From contig NC_135240.1 of the NCBI RefSeq assembly GCF_947623445.1, positions 8,308,001 through 8,372,000 on the forward strand: a DNA stretch of 64,000 nucleotides, read 5' to 3'. The position numbers were made by a program, and so were the translations under genes. A model generated the notes under the pieces. The model was not told where the DNA came from, ran no database searches, and saw only the letters and a list, made by a program, of their open reading frames with translations. Below are positions 14,738 to 27,674 of this stretch, piece after piece (position 1 is the stretch's first letter; every line of letters begins with the position of its first letter). The DNA comes from Clavelina lepadiformis. Lineage: Eukaryota; Chordata; Ascidiacea; Aplousobranchia; Clavelinidae.

Positions 14738-15815
14738 AGGTGGGCTGAAAGTAAAGTAAAGTATAACGTCAGCAAAGATAGCGGTAGTCAGCAAAAAAGT
14801 ACCGACAGTACCGGTCTTCTGTACTGTTTCTGAACAGTAGTTCGTTACTTTGTCAGTGCTCTGTAACCTGTCGGTACTTTATGTAAAGCGAATCTTTCAT
14901 CAAGAGCAATTTTTGCCTCCATGGCCCCGCTGCAGATTACCCCATGTCACCCCGGCTCTTTGCGACTTTATTTGACATTTGTTAGCTAAAATAGAAGAGC
15001 AAACGCTCAAATTGGCATTAGGGTTTAATTGAAACAATCCTTTGAAAAACACACTTCTTAAAACCTTAAAGTAATCAGCTAATCACTTTAAAAGCACCGC
15101 GCAACGGGAACGACGAAGTAATTCGGTTAGAGAGATTCGGTACTATGTATAGTTCCGCGCGGTATTGGCTAATCCTAAATGCTGAAAATATTGCAAAAGT
15201 TCATACAGGTTTGAATCAACAAGAAGATAAATCGTTCGTGGTTTGAAAGAAGCGTATTGAATTTCCATTAATAAAATTAACTGCAATTTATCAGCACGTG
15301 TCGTGGAATAGTTAAAAGATACGGAAGAATTTGCCATTTGTTACATTTTCAATCGACATGCAGTGTTGAAAAATTGAGCAAACGCTTGCAGTTGGCAACA
15401 TTTTTTTTCTCACTTCCTTCAGTAATCTGCGTGATGAATGATGATATATTACAATGTGATTTACGACATAGCTGTGGTGAAATTTGCTTTGGCTCTTGGT
15501 CGTTTATCAAAGAACCCTCCCTGAAAAGAGCAGGCCCAGTGACACAGCTTTATTCGCTAACCGCATTGAATGGTGCGAGCGTCTGCAATTGATTATTGGC
15601 GCACCCCACAAAAGTTAGTCCTAAATTCTCGCAACTCAGATGTCTCATAAACGATAAAGATGAAAAATGAACAAAATTGGAATTTTCAGTGTTTGTGCTT
15701 TTGCCGCTGATTTGTCCGCGAAGTACGAAAAGCTTTTGAAAAGCGGACCATTAAATTTTCAAATGCTTTTGCTGTCATAACTGAGATGCTTCATTCAGCT
15801 ATAGCGTATATATAG
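14738..15815. other. Spacer, no gene supported
   Basis: Begins with CAGAGGTGGGC, the typical left end of a hAT-like element, but no matching right end is seen. A short inverted repeat (AAGTACCGACAG near 14808 and CTGTCGGTACTTT near 14869) could fold as a hairpin and is repeated in unit B near 32090-32180. The open frame at 15338-15592 has no support from the copy in unit B. Confidence 0.45.
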
Positions 15816-16125
15816 CAGTGGTTCCCAACCTTTTTTGGTGTCGGGGCCGAATTTCAAACTTCAGAGTACGTATGGAGCCGCATGAAAGCACTCAAGTAAT
15901 TATAACGAAAATTTTAAAGCATGAAAGCATGTACCAACGAATAGCAACACTAACAAGAAAAATAACACAAATCAATTTAATGTCCAACTTGACTCCAACT
16001 CCAACTGACAAGTCAAAAAATAATCGCCTTTTTGTAATAAATAGATTTTTTTTTTTTGAGGGATTTTCTGGGGTTAATGAGAGCCGCAAGAAGGCTAGCT
16101 TGGAGCCGAGGTTGGGAATCACTTG
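15816..16125. mobile_element. hAT-like MITE, 310 bp
   Basis: Terminal inverted repeats CAGTGGTTCCCAACCT and, at the right, AGGTTGGGAATCACTTG. It is flanked by TATATAG on both sides (7 bp visible in an AT-rich target). The interior is non-coding, with a T-run and GAGCCGC-type words typical of hAT non-autonomous elements. Unit B has lost this region. Confidence 0.75.
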
Positions 16126-18434
16126 TATATAGGGAGGCATAAATAGGAAATAAACTGGTATACGGCGTTCCAAAAATTGTACACTGTATAAATTGCCAAT
16201 GTTACATAATCTTCCACTTGAATTATTTCACCTGATTCGTTTACGTTACTCACAATAGAATACTTCTTACGTTTCGTTTATTGCCTCGGCTTCTGGCGAA
16301 TCTTACCTTTAGTCTTGTAAACAACGTTTTCACTGCACTTAAATATGTATTTTCATTTGGCATCACTTTATTTGTGTGGTATTCTTTTATCGAAGTATTT
16401 ATTTATCAGTCGAATTTATTTTTGTGCTGTGTTATTTTGTCTCTACTCTTTCCTTTTGCTTGAACTTAAGGCTTCCCTTCTTCCGCTTGTTATTTCCCCT
16501 CTGCTGGTCTATATAATGATTTCGTGTTTCGTGGAGTGGCGTAATAATTGCCGAGCTTATGGGGAGGTTTTGTTTGAGCTACAGGTAATTGTAGATTTGG
16601 CCGGCTGTACGACAGTATATTAGTTGTTTTATATTTTGACTCAGAAATAAGTACTTTCAGTGAAACCCCTGCTAGTTTTGATTTGGTTTGCGTGTTGCTG
16701 CCTCTCAATATGTGAAGCGTCCGGACAATTTGTGTGAGACCCTTAATTGTGGCCATAATTGAGTCATCGCGGTTGGTGCGGCAGCCGTTGTCTCTAGGAC
16801 CTGGCAATAGCTGACAAACTGTCACACCAACTATTGTACGTAAAATATGAGAATTCATTTCAAGGCATTAAAACAAATTTCGTTCTTCACATTTTGGGCG
16901 CACCCTGGTTACACTTGAAATTAATATAAGTAACTAAAAAGAATATAAACAAATATAGCGGAAAGTGACGAAATAATGGTGTTACGAACAAAGTTTTTGG
17001 TGGACTGGTCGTTGATTTTATGAAATCATTGCGTAGTCTAAATGACCTTATGCAGTCACGTGACATTACTGTAATGTTGTGGGGGCAATGTAATGTAATC
17101 TCGTGACGGTTGTTGAATAGTCCGATACCGTTAAATGCGGGAAAAACAAAAACGCATTTCCAGTTTTTGTACTGTCCTCTATGACATTTCTAAGCTGAAA
17201 ATAAACATTACATGCTACCAATCACTTTCGTATGGAGACGTATATCATCCAAAACGCGATCTAGCTACAGTAGCTTTGAGCATATGTGGTAGAAGTGATA
17301 TACCACCATTACCATATTTAATACAAAGCTCAGTAACCAAGCATATCGTTTTCACGTTGTGTCGTCATAAACGCCATAAAATTCGTCATAATAGAAGAAC
17401 TGATTTATGATGCAATTTTGGTAATAACTGCTTAACACAATTATCAAAAAATATTTTTCCAGCGTATTTACTAGCTACTGGTTGTTAACTAACTCATTGA
17501 TTTAAGGTCAACTAGTTTTTAGACTTGCTCGTAAAGAAGCTATAGTTAAGAAGGAGTTATAGTTAAGAAGGAGTTATAGTTAAGAAGGAGTTATAGTTAT
17601 AAGTTAAGAAAAATATTGCACGAAAGTCGGAAACTTCAGTAATGGGCGTAACTTGAAACTTTTCTGCATGATAACTTCCACATAAAAGTATGTTCGAAGA
17701 ACAATTTGCACAAACGTTAACATGCAGTATACCCAAATTTTGTAAGATTAATAAAGCAACTTGTGAATGGTCAATGTAAGACAGTAAAACTGTATATAAA
17801 TTGTATTTCTCTACTTTCCCCAGATAGCTAAGTAGAAAAACTTTCATGAAACAAGTTGAAAATTCTTATGATGACGTTATAATTGGTTTTTACAGTTTTC
17901 AACTCAGTAAAAATTAAGACAAACGACATTTTCAAGGCAAGCAAAACAACTATGTTAACATGATAGAAAGAAACGTGCAAAAATTCCACGTTACAAATTT
18001 ATTTGCAAATTGTGGTACAATGTTGATTTCATTGTCATTATTGCAATGAAGTTTCAACTTCAAACAACTACATTTTACTAACTAGCCTATAACCATTTAT
18101 TCACTAGCACCGACATTAAGGCAAAATATCGTCATTAGCTTTGTCCTTGACCCCTTTCGTCATTTGACTGACGATGATGATGGGGACAAGTTCATGTTAT
18201 TACACGGTTGCAGTGAATACACACAAGCCCGACAATGAACGAAGTAAGTTACATGTGCGGAAAACCTTATGCAAAAGCAGCCAGGTTAAAAGTACAATTA
18301 ATTAGCCTACTATGCACTATAGACATTTAACGACAATCGTAATAAAACAGAACAACAAGTGGCAAATGTTCTCCAACATACAAACACTTAAGTTCAAATA
18401 ACAAAGTGAAAAATTATTTTCTTGAACACTTGTA
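16126..18434. other. Spacer between thyroglobulin-domain gene and M2
   Basis: Non-coding and collinear with unit B (32840-33640 and 34808-36476). The open frames at 16345-16623 and 16490-16858 overlap on opposite strands and shift between units. The 3' untranslated region of M2 is included at the right, mirrored by the 3' flanks of the P genes. Confidence 0.5.
17541..17591. repeat. 17-bp tandem repeat, three copies
   Basis: The unit TATAGTTAAGAAGGAGT is repeated three times. Unit B has a single copy at about 35630, so the array expanded or contracted after duplication. Confidence 0.85.
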
Positions 18435-19490
18435 TTAATGTTCTTTGCACATGTGAGCTTTTAAGTAATCCAACCGAGCATATGATTTGTCACACACATC
18501 GCAAACATAAGGGCACTCGGTTGTGTGTTGAGTTCTGACGTGACCTTTTAAGGAAGAATTTGTAGCTGGCTTATAATCACAATGTTGACAAGAGTAAGGA
18601 CGTTCGCCAGTATGCGTTCGAACGTGAACGGCTAATTGACTGGATACCCGGAATTTTTTCTGACAAAAATCACATGAATAATTCTCCTGTCCGTTGTGCA
18701 TGTTTGTATGTTGATTTAGATTTCGGAGCTGACGAAATGTTTTTTCACAGATTGTACAAGTAAAACATTTGGAATCCGTTGTATGAATTTTCTGGTGGGT
18801 CCTTAGATGACACGATTGAGTGAAAGTTTTCTCACAAAGATTACATGAATAGGGTCGTTCACCAGTGTGAGTTCGCATATGAGTTATCACTGTGCTTCAA
18901 TGAGTGAATCCTTTGTTACAAATTTGACATGAGAATGGCTTTTCCCGGGTGTGAACAATCATATGACTTTTCAAAGTACCTTTTCGGGAAAATGATTTAT
19001 CACAAAGCTCACATTTATGTGAGCGTTCACCAGTATGCACTTTCATATGAGATTGCCTCGTTGCCGCTGTTGCAAATAACCTTCCACAGACTTCACAGGG
19101 ATGTTGCTTCTCTCCAGTGTGTGTTTTCATATGGCATTTTAAAGTTGGTTTTAAGGCAAATGATTTTTCACAAACTTGGCACGTGAAAGGTTTCTCTGTA
19201 GAATGACTTTTCAAATGAGTTTTCAAGGTGCTTTTTAGAGTAAAAGATTTTCCACATTGATCGCATTTGTATGGTTTTTCCCCAGTATGGGTTCGAGTGT
19301 GAGCTGCGCAATTCTCTTTTTTAATATCTTTGTCACAAACCTTGCACTTGAAAGTTTCTTTTACATGTTTTTTCGAAGTTTCTTTTGAAGTGTATGTTTT
19401 GTTGCAAATGAAACTTTGATACTTTTTTTCACCCAAAGAACAATTCTGATTTTGGGACGAGGCTGTGGCCATTTTGTTTTCTTCATTCAT
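18435..19490 (-). pseudogene. C2H2 zinc-finger gene M2 with one nonsense codon
   Basis: One long frame of 352 codons from ATG 19488-19490 to a TAA near 18435, with 11 fingers, interrupted once by TGA at 18897-18899 in the helix of finger 6. The paralogues have Arg (CGA or CGG) there, so this is a C-to-T change at a CpG. All other fingers keep their zinc ligands. A truncated product of 197 residues with fingers 1-5 is possible. Unlike the P genes it keeps an N-terminal segment (MNEENKMATASS) with a second ATG in good context at 19470-19472. It differs from the paralogues in several DNA-contact positions (for example Val, Ser, Gln, Val at -1, 2, 3 and 6 of finger 9). Confidence 0.9.
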
Positions 19491-21317
19491 TTTATATTTG
19501 ACTCTTTTAGCTGGGTCAGAATTTACGTTGAAAATTTCTGCTGGATCTTCAGGAGTCGGCGTCAAATTCAAAAAGCCAATGCGTTGAGCAATAGTTATAA
19601 AATCTCAGGAAAATTACCCCTAATTTGAAAAGTGCAGCTTAAACCACAAAATGAAATCAAATCAATTGAGTTAAATTCGGCTGAGTATTTCCGAAGGTAT
19701 TATATATAACAAGTTGAAAACGCATTATACTTGGCAAGACATCCTCGCTATGGTCATGCAAACACTTTGTAAAACCAAGATTTTTTAACAACATGTTGTC
19801 AATGTCATAAGAAGGATAAAAAAGTCGAATTGCTTTTACTGGAAACATAGCAAAGTTTTGAAAAAAATGTGCCATTACACTCCAACGCAACTATCCAATA
19901 AATAAACAAATGAAGAAATTATTAAATTATGTGAAATTTCTTTACTTAAGAATTCAATTAATAAGTAACTATAGGTAGCACGTAACCAACTGCATTTGTT
20001 AATAGTGAAACAACTGCATAGGAAACTACAAGGCGGCATGTAAGCATAATACTGTATTCATTTTATCGATAAGAGACTGAATACGCCTACATTTTAAGTC
20101 ATCGGACAGATAGCTCAAACTCACTGGAAATAGGTAACCAGCAAGAAACCGCGAACCAACACCAAGAGGTAACTGAGTCATGCAATGTTTTTGTTCGCGA
20201 CCTTAAATAATAAAAAACATGAGCTGCCCTTTGACATAAACTAGATAGGCTATTAGCAGCATGTTTCTTGCGACTGTGCGAACTCAAAAAACTCTTCTGA
20301 GCGTATCACCTATGGTCTTATCACACTATTTGCAAACGCAAGGACGCTCAGCTTGGTACCTTCTTACTTGATGTTTCATGATATGACAAAACTATGCTGA
20401 AAGATTCTTTATCATGTCCACAACATAGACAACTGTAAGAACAAGAAATAATTACTACTTTTATGCCAAAATATAAAACGTATACTGTTAGTTATATCCC
20501 GCTTGAATTTCGGTTGCTGTCACACCTACCAAGCGATACAAGCTGATAGCCTTCACTTGACTGGGCATATTGAAAAAGCAATGTCCCTGTGTTTAGTTCG
20601 TTTTACGTTTTGGGAAACTAGGGTAACCACTTGGAACGTTTTCAAAAATAGTTGGTACAAACAATTGAACGTCGATTTTTGAAGTATCTTTCCATATGCA
20701 GCTTCGTTTACAAGTGGACACTTACCTGTCCGAGTTCTAAAATATTATGAACGTACGATTATAGTTAACAGCGCTGTATCTGAAACACTTTATCGATTGC
20801 CGCTTAGTGCCGGTATCACGTGAAATTCTGTTTGTTCCGTTCTTCCCGCTTACGGCCGGTCAATATAGCCAATCTTTACTGTAAACAAGGTGAAAAGAAA
20901 ATATAATGACAACGTGTATTCTCAGGAATGACTAATATTTAATAGCCTCGGCCTTCTCGTATAAAACCAATCAGTAGGATACAATAATTTCTTATTGCGT
21001 CATAATGTGCAATAATGTGCAATAATGCTCGGACGATTTGAATCCCGCACCAAACGAATCAACTCAGTTTCAAGCATGAAAAAGAACAAGCTATCAAAAC
21101 CGGTACAAAAATTAAGCTATGCAATGACTCAATTATTTGCAAAGCACTCCAGAGGCTTTCTACCTTGCATGTGAACTGTGAAGCATTGTAACAATGAGCA
21201 TTCATTAAAGTGTTTTGATGATTTGGCAAGAAGTCGAGGCACGATAGATAAACAATTGCTTTTTTTAAAAGCCGCTGGTTAAATCAATTTGGGATTAGCT
21301 CAAGACAATCCGAAATA
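19491..21317. other. Spacer upstream of M2
   Basis: Nearly identical to 190-2020 of unit A and to 37550-39300 of unit C. No gene recognised. Confidence 0.6.
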
Positions 21318-21943
21318 CAGTCGATCCGGCTTAATTCGGACACCGGATAACCCGGACAACCGCTTTATTCGGCCAAAATGCTCGGGAACGGAACAAAAGT
21401 AAAAATTGAACGTAAAAAACTCCCGTTAATTCGGACAATTCTCCGCTTAATTCGGACACAGGTTCGCAATTCCTTTCGTTAGGTTATGACACAATAAACA
21501 GTACTTCGTTCGTTTTAACACAAAAAGATGCAATTGCATTATGAGTGATTATGGTGAAACAATGACGATCGATGCAGTAGAAAAAAATAAAGACACTTCC
21601 TTGACAGTTAGGCAGTTAGCTGGGTTGGTGGGGTTATCAAAATACAGTATACAGATATACAATATTTGTTGAATCGTTTGGTATCGAAATACTGTACAAT
21701 ACAACTAACCTGAAGGTATAACTCTTGGAGGTTTTATGCGATCAGTGCCAATTACTGCAGCAAAGCGCAGCTGCAATTCATTTATTACGCAACACAACAG
21801 TATTTTAAACGCGTTGTCTGCCTTTACGCATGACCATGAAACGAACAATTGATTCTCCGCTTAATTCGGACAAAGCCGTTTCTCCGCTTAATTCGGCCAA
21901 AAGTGAGCGGAACCAAAGTGTCCGAATTAAGTGGAGTCGACTG
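21318..21943. mobile_element. pogo/Tigger-like DNA transposon, 626 bp, TA target
   Basis: Inverted ends CAGTCGATCCGGCTTAATTC and, at the right, GAATTAAGTGGAGTCGACTG, flanked by TA on both sides; units A and C have the empty site. Sub-terminal copies of the word CGCTTAATTCGGACA recur inside. A short frame from ATG 21541 (about 36 codons, MSDYGETMTIDAVEKNKD then TVRQLAG) looks like the first helix-turn-helix of a pogo/CENP-B-type transposase. It soon ends, so the element is a non-autonomous derivative of a larger one. Confidence 0.85.
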
Positions 21944-22136
21944 TATGACAAACATTGTGACCTACTAACAACAGGCCACACAAGACAGGGGAAATTACGT
22001 TTTTAATTGTTATGACGCAAATATTACGTTGTTGAAGCAAATGTGGACACTGCTTAATTGCTGAATTCAGCTGGCAAATCTGGAAGAAGCTGTTTTCATT
22101 GTCTTTTAAGTTGTAATGATATAATTATGTATCTGC

Positions 22137-22366
22137 CAATGTTCCCTCTAAGCTGCGCGCGTGCGCAAATGCACACTCTTGACACGGTCTCCGCGCACAG
22201 AAAATCTGTGCTGCGCACAAGAAAAAAATCAACCTGAATTGAAAATAAAATAAACGCATAATAATGGCCACAGTGCACACGTCTGATGTTGCTCACAGTG
22301 GTCCAAGGGACCGCTCAGGGAGTTAGTGTGTTTGCTCAGACTCGTGAAAAATTAGAGGGAACATTG
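22137..22366. mobile_element. 230-bp inverted-repeat element (CAATGTTCCCTCTAA)
   Basis: Perfect ends CAATGTTCCCTCTAA and TTAGAGGGAACATTG, GC-rich near the left end (GCGCGCGTGCGCA). The flanking duplication is only CTGC (4 bp). The empty site is present in units A and C. The ends recall hAT families, but the short TSD does not fit the usual 8 bp. Non-coding. Confidence 0.8.
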
Positions 22367-24248
22367 CTGCTATTTACCGCCCTATTACTGCATAACGTTA
22401 TATTTGCAATAATATATAAATCATTCTTTGTTCACACATAACTTTTATCCAATTGAAGAATAGTTGATTTACAATCTGTTCCGCAAACATGTTTTCTACC
22501 TCTGCTACATGTTATCTCATTTTGCAAATATGTTTTCTTCATTGCATTATGAGTTCAACGAATTCAAAACAACACCTGTGTGTGATTAACGACTTAATTG
22601 GTAAACATGTTTTTCTGCACGATTGACACCGTAACACCCGCATCGTCATTTTCAAAAAAACAGTGTTGATTGACACTTATTCCCTTTCGTTAAAGATCCC
22701 ATTGTTATAATTAAGACTTGACCTATAATACTTCCAGACCAAATAATTTCCTGTTAATTAAGTGCATCGCATCTCAAGATAGAACCTTGTTTTCTTTCAT
22801 TCTTCCTATTCAGTGTATATATGTATCATTGCATGCTATAATTTCAGTACCAGTATTGAGTATTCAGTGTTTTGTGATGGAGGGGATATGAACGAATGAG
22901 AAGAGATCGATCATAACAACTCTTTGAACAATTTCCTTCAGTGACCTTGTAGTGGAGGGAGACGCGCTTTGATTGCTAACGGGTTCTTAAAATCCTTTTA
23001 TGAACACTAATATTATTGTAATTCTCGTGTTTAATAGGAGTAATATTGAAAGCATTGAAAATGAAATTAGTTGGATCTTCAGTATTTAATGTTATATAAT
23101 CTATTCAACTGAAGTTTAGGAATTTCATCGATCGAATAATGGAAATACGTCATATTAGAAGGAATGCTTGCCTGAACGCATAGAATGCAATACAAAAACC
23201 GCAGTATATGTTTCTTGATTAGAGAGTGCAGATGTTCGGCTTAAGAAACGTCGTTTTCTCTGCATTAATAGTTTAGTTTAATTGTTAAATCTACTTTCAT
23301 GTAGTGCTTAAAGATACAGACCAAAAGAAACAGAAAAACTTGAACCAGAACGAACAAGAAAGAAAGCAATAATCTAATGTGCAAGGTTTTTTAACTGCGG
23401 GCAGTGATACGCTTGACAGACGATAATGCAAACACTAGATTCCCAATAAGTGGCTTGGGACATGAGCACCGTGTATTTTGGGAGTGTGTGAACGCAAAAT
23501 AGGAATTTCGTACTTTCGTATATTTTTGTATTTGTAACATATACTAAGCCGTTAACTTACTTATTGCCTTGCTGAGTTGTAAAATATGAAGCTAGCCAGT
23601 AGGCTACCACGCCTTGAATAGAGAAGCTCTGAGCGTTATTACTGTGTTGGCTCAGGAACTGGCCAGTTGCCACGGCTGTTAATGCGGCAGGTTAATCAAT
23701 GGCAGTTGGAGAGTACGTTCGAGTGTCAAATTACTCACCACATGCTGAGCACCACCACCGCATAACACACATAACCGCACCACATGCTGAGCACACCATT
23801 TATCACATGCAAACGTATGGACGTTTGATTGTGTGTGTCAGCAGGGTTCTCACAAATGAAAACCAGAAAATCCCTAAAGCTATGCCAAAAAAATCCCTAG
23901 ATAGCATGCAAAATCCCTAAACCATAATTAGCGCGTTATACTATTATGTTATCACTAAGGCGATTATTTTTTGACCTAAAAAACGAAAGTTTTTTACCTA
24001 AAAACTGAAACTTTTGACATTAAAAAACTTTTTTTTGACAAATTTTGACGTATGAAGAACTCAAGTAGTTAAATTACGCATTATTGTACAAAAAGTTAAA
24101 ATTTATTGTAGTAAAGAAGGGAAAAAATCTGAAAGCAGACCTAGCCTATTCTGAAAAGGGAAATGAGCTAATTACAAATCACTGTCAAAAAAACTGCAAC
24201 TAAAACACAACAAAAACTGTTCAATACATTTGTCTAAACACTCTAAAC
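22367..24248. other. Spacer, no gene supported
   Basis: Matches 2200-2830 and 3928-4860 of unit A. It has a deletion near 23410 compared with units A and C and a small CACC-rich insertion near 23750. A frame at 23699-23920 is not kept in the other units. Confidence 0.5.
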
Positions 24249-24370
24249 CAGAGATGGGCAAACTACGGCCCGCGGGCCAAATCCGGCCCGTTGGGTTATT
24301 TAATCCGGCCCGTACAAATTTGTCACAACTAAGCATTGTTAATTTGGTTCATTGTTCCGTCACAATAAAA

Positions 24371-25693
24371 CAGTGGTTCCCAAACTATGGTACGCGTACC
24401 ACTAGTGGTACACGATGGTCTTCCAGGTGGTACGCGAGCAACTTATCAAGTTCACACCAAAAGATCACAAAAGATAGGCTTACCATACGTCCCGTTTTAG
24501 CCGGGACAGTCCCGCTTTTTAAGGCTTTGTCCCGGCGTCCCGGTTAGTCAACCAAAAGTCCCGCTTTGGCATTTAGTGAGCCAGCATTGCCCCACACTAC
24601 ACGAATATTAGCACACTGTGATAGGTCTGTTTAGCCAACTTGCTGAAGAACAATGCTCGATGCGTGTTCTTGTTTCTTTGTGTTAAATGTGAAAGTTATT
24701 GTTACGTCATTCTAGCGGGTAATTGGTCCAGTAGTGAGTTGATTGTTAGCGCATTTGCTAGTTCAGTAATAATAGGCTAGAAGGAGAAGGTGATCTTTTT
24801 ACAGTTAGGTTATTGAAAGAACTTATTTCGTACCGGTACTTGTTTGCATTTCCTTCTGTAAAAAAACATTTGAATTTGTAAGCCCTTATCACCTGCGAAA
24901 TTAACACGGACGTTTCCTGCTGTGATTTTTATGAGAAATTAAAGTCGAATAAAGACTTCTTGAAGAAAGTATTGTCTACAGAAAAGTATGATTGGACGAT
25001 TATGTAAATTTACAAATGCTTGAACATTGTTTTGTTTCCAAGTAAAATGCATTATTTTAGTTATTCTTGGTGTCTTACTACTTTAGTTGTCCCTGACGAT
25101 AGGAATCCAAAATAGTTTCATACTCCTAGTAAAATATGAACCACATTTGTCTGATAAGGCTCGTTGCTCTGAAGCTTCCCGTTCTTTAAGCACAAAAATA
25201 TAGTATGCCTGACCAGAGGTCAAATCAGAGATGGCCCAAAAGCCTAGTGAATGACGACACTATGTTCAAAATCCACTCCGGTATACAATGGATAGGCAAA
25301 GCATTGCTAGTGTGACGTCATATTGACAGACAATGTGTTCATTTTAAAAACCGCTAGTGGGCACTAAAGAGTGTCCGGATTTTAGGCCACGAAAATATGG
25401 TAACCCTAACAAAAGATCTTTTATTGTCGTCGGCATTATTTTAATTCACATAAATTAGGTAGAGCGTGAAATTTCATGCTATATTCCCTGCTGAATACTA
25501 ATTCCTTAGGGTATTCACGCATTGGATTGTAAAACAGGGTTTCTTTGTGACGAAATAGAACGTAATTTATTACTACGTAATAAATCCCTGAAGTCAGTTT
25601 TTGTAGTCCTACAATGTAGGGCTGTAGGTGGTACGAGAAAGCTGCATGAACCAAAAAAATGGTACGCGAGTAGATAAAATTTGGGAACCACTG
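24371..25693. mobile_element. Inner hAT-like element
   Basis: Ends CAGTGGTTCCCAAACTATGG and TTTGGGAACCACTG, with GGTACGCG words near both ends. The flanking 8 bp (CAATAAAA and CAAAACAA) agree only in part, as expected of an old TSD. It is itself split by the element at 24476-25407. Non-coding. Confidence 0.85.
24476..25407. mobile_element. AGGGTT-family element, innermost of the nest (932 bp)
   Basis: Left end AGGCTTACCATACGTCCCG, right end CACGAAAATATGGTAACCCT, flanked by a perfect 9-bp duplication ACAAAAGAT (24467-24475 and 25408-25416). The last ~190 bp are shared with the element at 26227-26774. No coding frame is recognised. Confidence 0.85.
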
Positions 25694-26226
25694 CAAAACA
25701 ATTGTTGAAAATTTGTTTGCGACTTTTCAATCACACGATTGTTGTTGATCTGTACTACGTAGAACAAGCTGCAGGCTAGACTAGCAAGGTTGCAAATACT
25801 TACAGATTTGTATAGAACAGCTCTTTTAGTAATTTTTTTGAGGCTTTGTTAATGTCAAACTTTAACAAGTGATTCTTACGTGTAGGTAGCAGTTTCAGTG
25901 TGGAATGCTCAATATAGTTTTGTGGTTACTAGCTAGCTTTATCAGTTCATCTTTAACAAGCTTATTATTGTAAATAATGTTATTAATAAACTGTAGTTGT
26001 CTTGTCCATTTCATGCACTCGCATGGCCCGCTTGTCTAAGTTTAAATATTTTTTGGCCCCCGATCTGAAAAGCTTGCCCACCCCTGCTCTAAACTAAAGT
26101 TACATGATGTATCTAAAGCAAAACATAAGCAAGAGCTGATTCACAATAAGTAGACAATGGGCCATTTACAACAGTATAAAGTAGGCTACAAGGTGTACAA
26201 TGTAAAATGACAAGTTCACCTACAGT

Positions 26227-26774
26227 AGGGTTGCCATACGTCCGGATTTCCCCGGACATGTCCGGAATTTTAGTGTTCAAACTGCGTCCGGGGGGAAATG
26301 CTAAAATATGCTTAAATGTCCGGAATTTTTTTAAATTGTTTATTGCCTTACGGGTAATAATTTCATTGTTACGTCATAAACGACAATACAGCGCTCTATT
26401 TGGGATACAATATTACATGGATGAGTGGAGCTGGGCTAGTAGCTGAAGGCCTTATATCTTGGTCGATATTGCAAAATTTAGAACATGTCTGAAACGATAA
26501 GAGCGTATATTCGCTGAAGAAAATTATAAAGCAGTGAAAGCAGTAGAAAAATAGCGCAACAAGAAGTCTGTTGCAGACCCAATTCACTAGGCCCAATAGC
26601 CTAGTGAATTCACGACTCAATGTTCAAAAATCCACTCCGGTATACAATGGATAGGCAAAGCATTGGTAGTGTGACGTCATATTGACAGACAATGTGTTCA
26701 TACCTCATTTTAAAAACCGCTAGTGGGCACTAAAGAGTGTCCGGATTTTAGGCCACGAAAATATGGTAACCCTA
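26227..26774. mobile_element. AGGGTT-family element (548 bp)
   Basis: Left end AGGGTTGCCATACGTCCGG, right end CACGAAAATATGGTAACCCT, with 9-bp duplications ACCTACAGT (26218-26226 and 26775-26783). The empty site ACCTACAGTGCAACC is present in unit A near 5688. Inside are the words CCGGACATGTCCGG near the left end and CCGGATTTTAGGCC near the right. Non-autonomous. Confidence 0.88.
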
Positions 26775-26783
26775 ACCTACAGT

Positions 26784-27674
26784 GCAACCTCTACAACACC
26801 ACGACAATGCAGTTTTTAAACAATTTTGACTTTGTAAAAAATTTTGACGTTTTAAACAATTTTTGACCTAACGCTGTAAATTTGACAAATTTTTGACTTT
26901 TTTTGACAGTTTAAAAAATAATCGCCCTACTTATCATATTACCTCAAAGATGGCTAGTAGGGGTACCTTGTTTACATGCTAAAAGCGAAATCTTAGTAAG
27001 TACTTTATACCTATCAACAATTTCAAAAATCCCCAAAAAATCCCTAGATCATCAAAATCTCTAGACTTGTCCCTAAAAGGGGCTAAAAGTTCCAATTTGG
27101 AACTAAATCCCTAAAAGTGAGAGCGCTGCGTGTGAGATCTCTTGTAGACCTACATCTAGATTCTAGATAAATGACCTATGCAGTATTTCCTGTTGATAAT
27201 AGTAAATCTTATCTATACAAGAAGATCTACGAAGGGTGATTATGTGGACGCCGTGCCTAGTATATACTGTTGCAATATGTTTTTTGAGGTAACGCGGAAA
27301 AAAGCAAATCATGCAGTTTCCACTTTTTTATCTACCAACATATAAAGAAACACTCAGTCAATTTTGACTAATTTGTTTTGTTCAGTTCGTTGCCTAATCT
27401 AATTTCCTGTTACAATAGAGGAAAACTTTTTGACATTAATACAAGAATTGCTTCAGCTCAACGCAACTGCGGTTTGGAACTTGTGCAAACTCCTTTTGTA
27501 GAAACGTCGTCGCAAAACACAAGGGAAAGGAAGGAACAATTTCTTCCGATTCAACGTCTGACCCAGAAAAGCCGATAAGTCAAAAGTGACCGAAGCTACA
27601 AAGTAGACACAACCTCGTCGCAGAGTTTCTTTTTGGGAAAAGAAACTTGTCAATTTCTCTTTTGCAACGAAACG
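26784..27674. other. Upstream region of P2
   Basis: Matches 5690-6539 of unit A, with extra repeated TTTTGAC words near 26820-26915. It keeps the acceptor-like GTTACAATAG near 27417. The frame at 27378-27578 aligns with the 5' part of the M genes but does not run into the finger array. Confidence 0.5.

Larger units (their letters stand above)
24249..26086. mobile_element. Outer hAT-like element with nested insertions
   Basis: Left end CAGAGATGGGCAAACTACGG, right end GAAAAGCTTGCCCACCCCTG, flanked by perfect 8-bp duplications CTCTAAAC (24241-24248 and 26087-26094). About 515 bp are its own sequence; the rest is the inner element at 24371-25693. No transposase is recognised. Units A and C keep only the right part. 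Confidence 0.9.
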
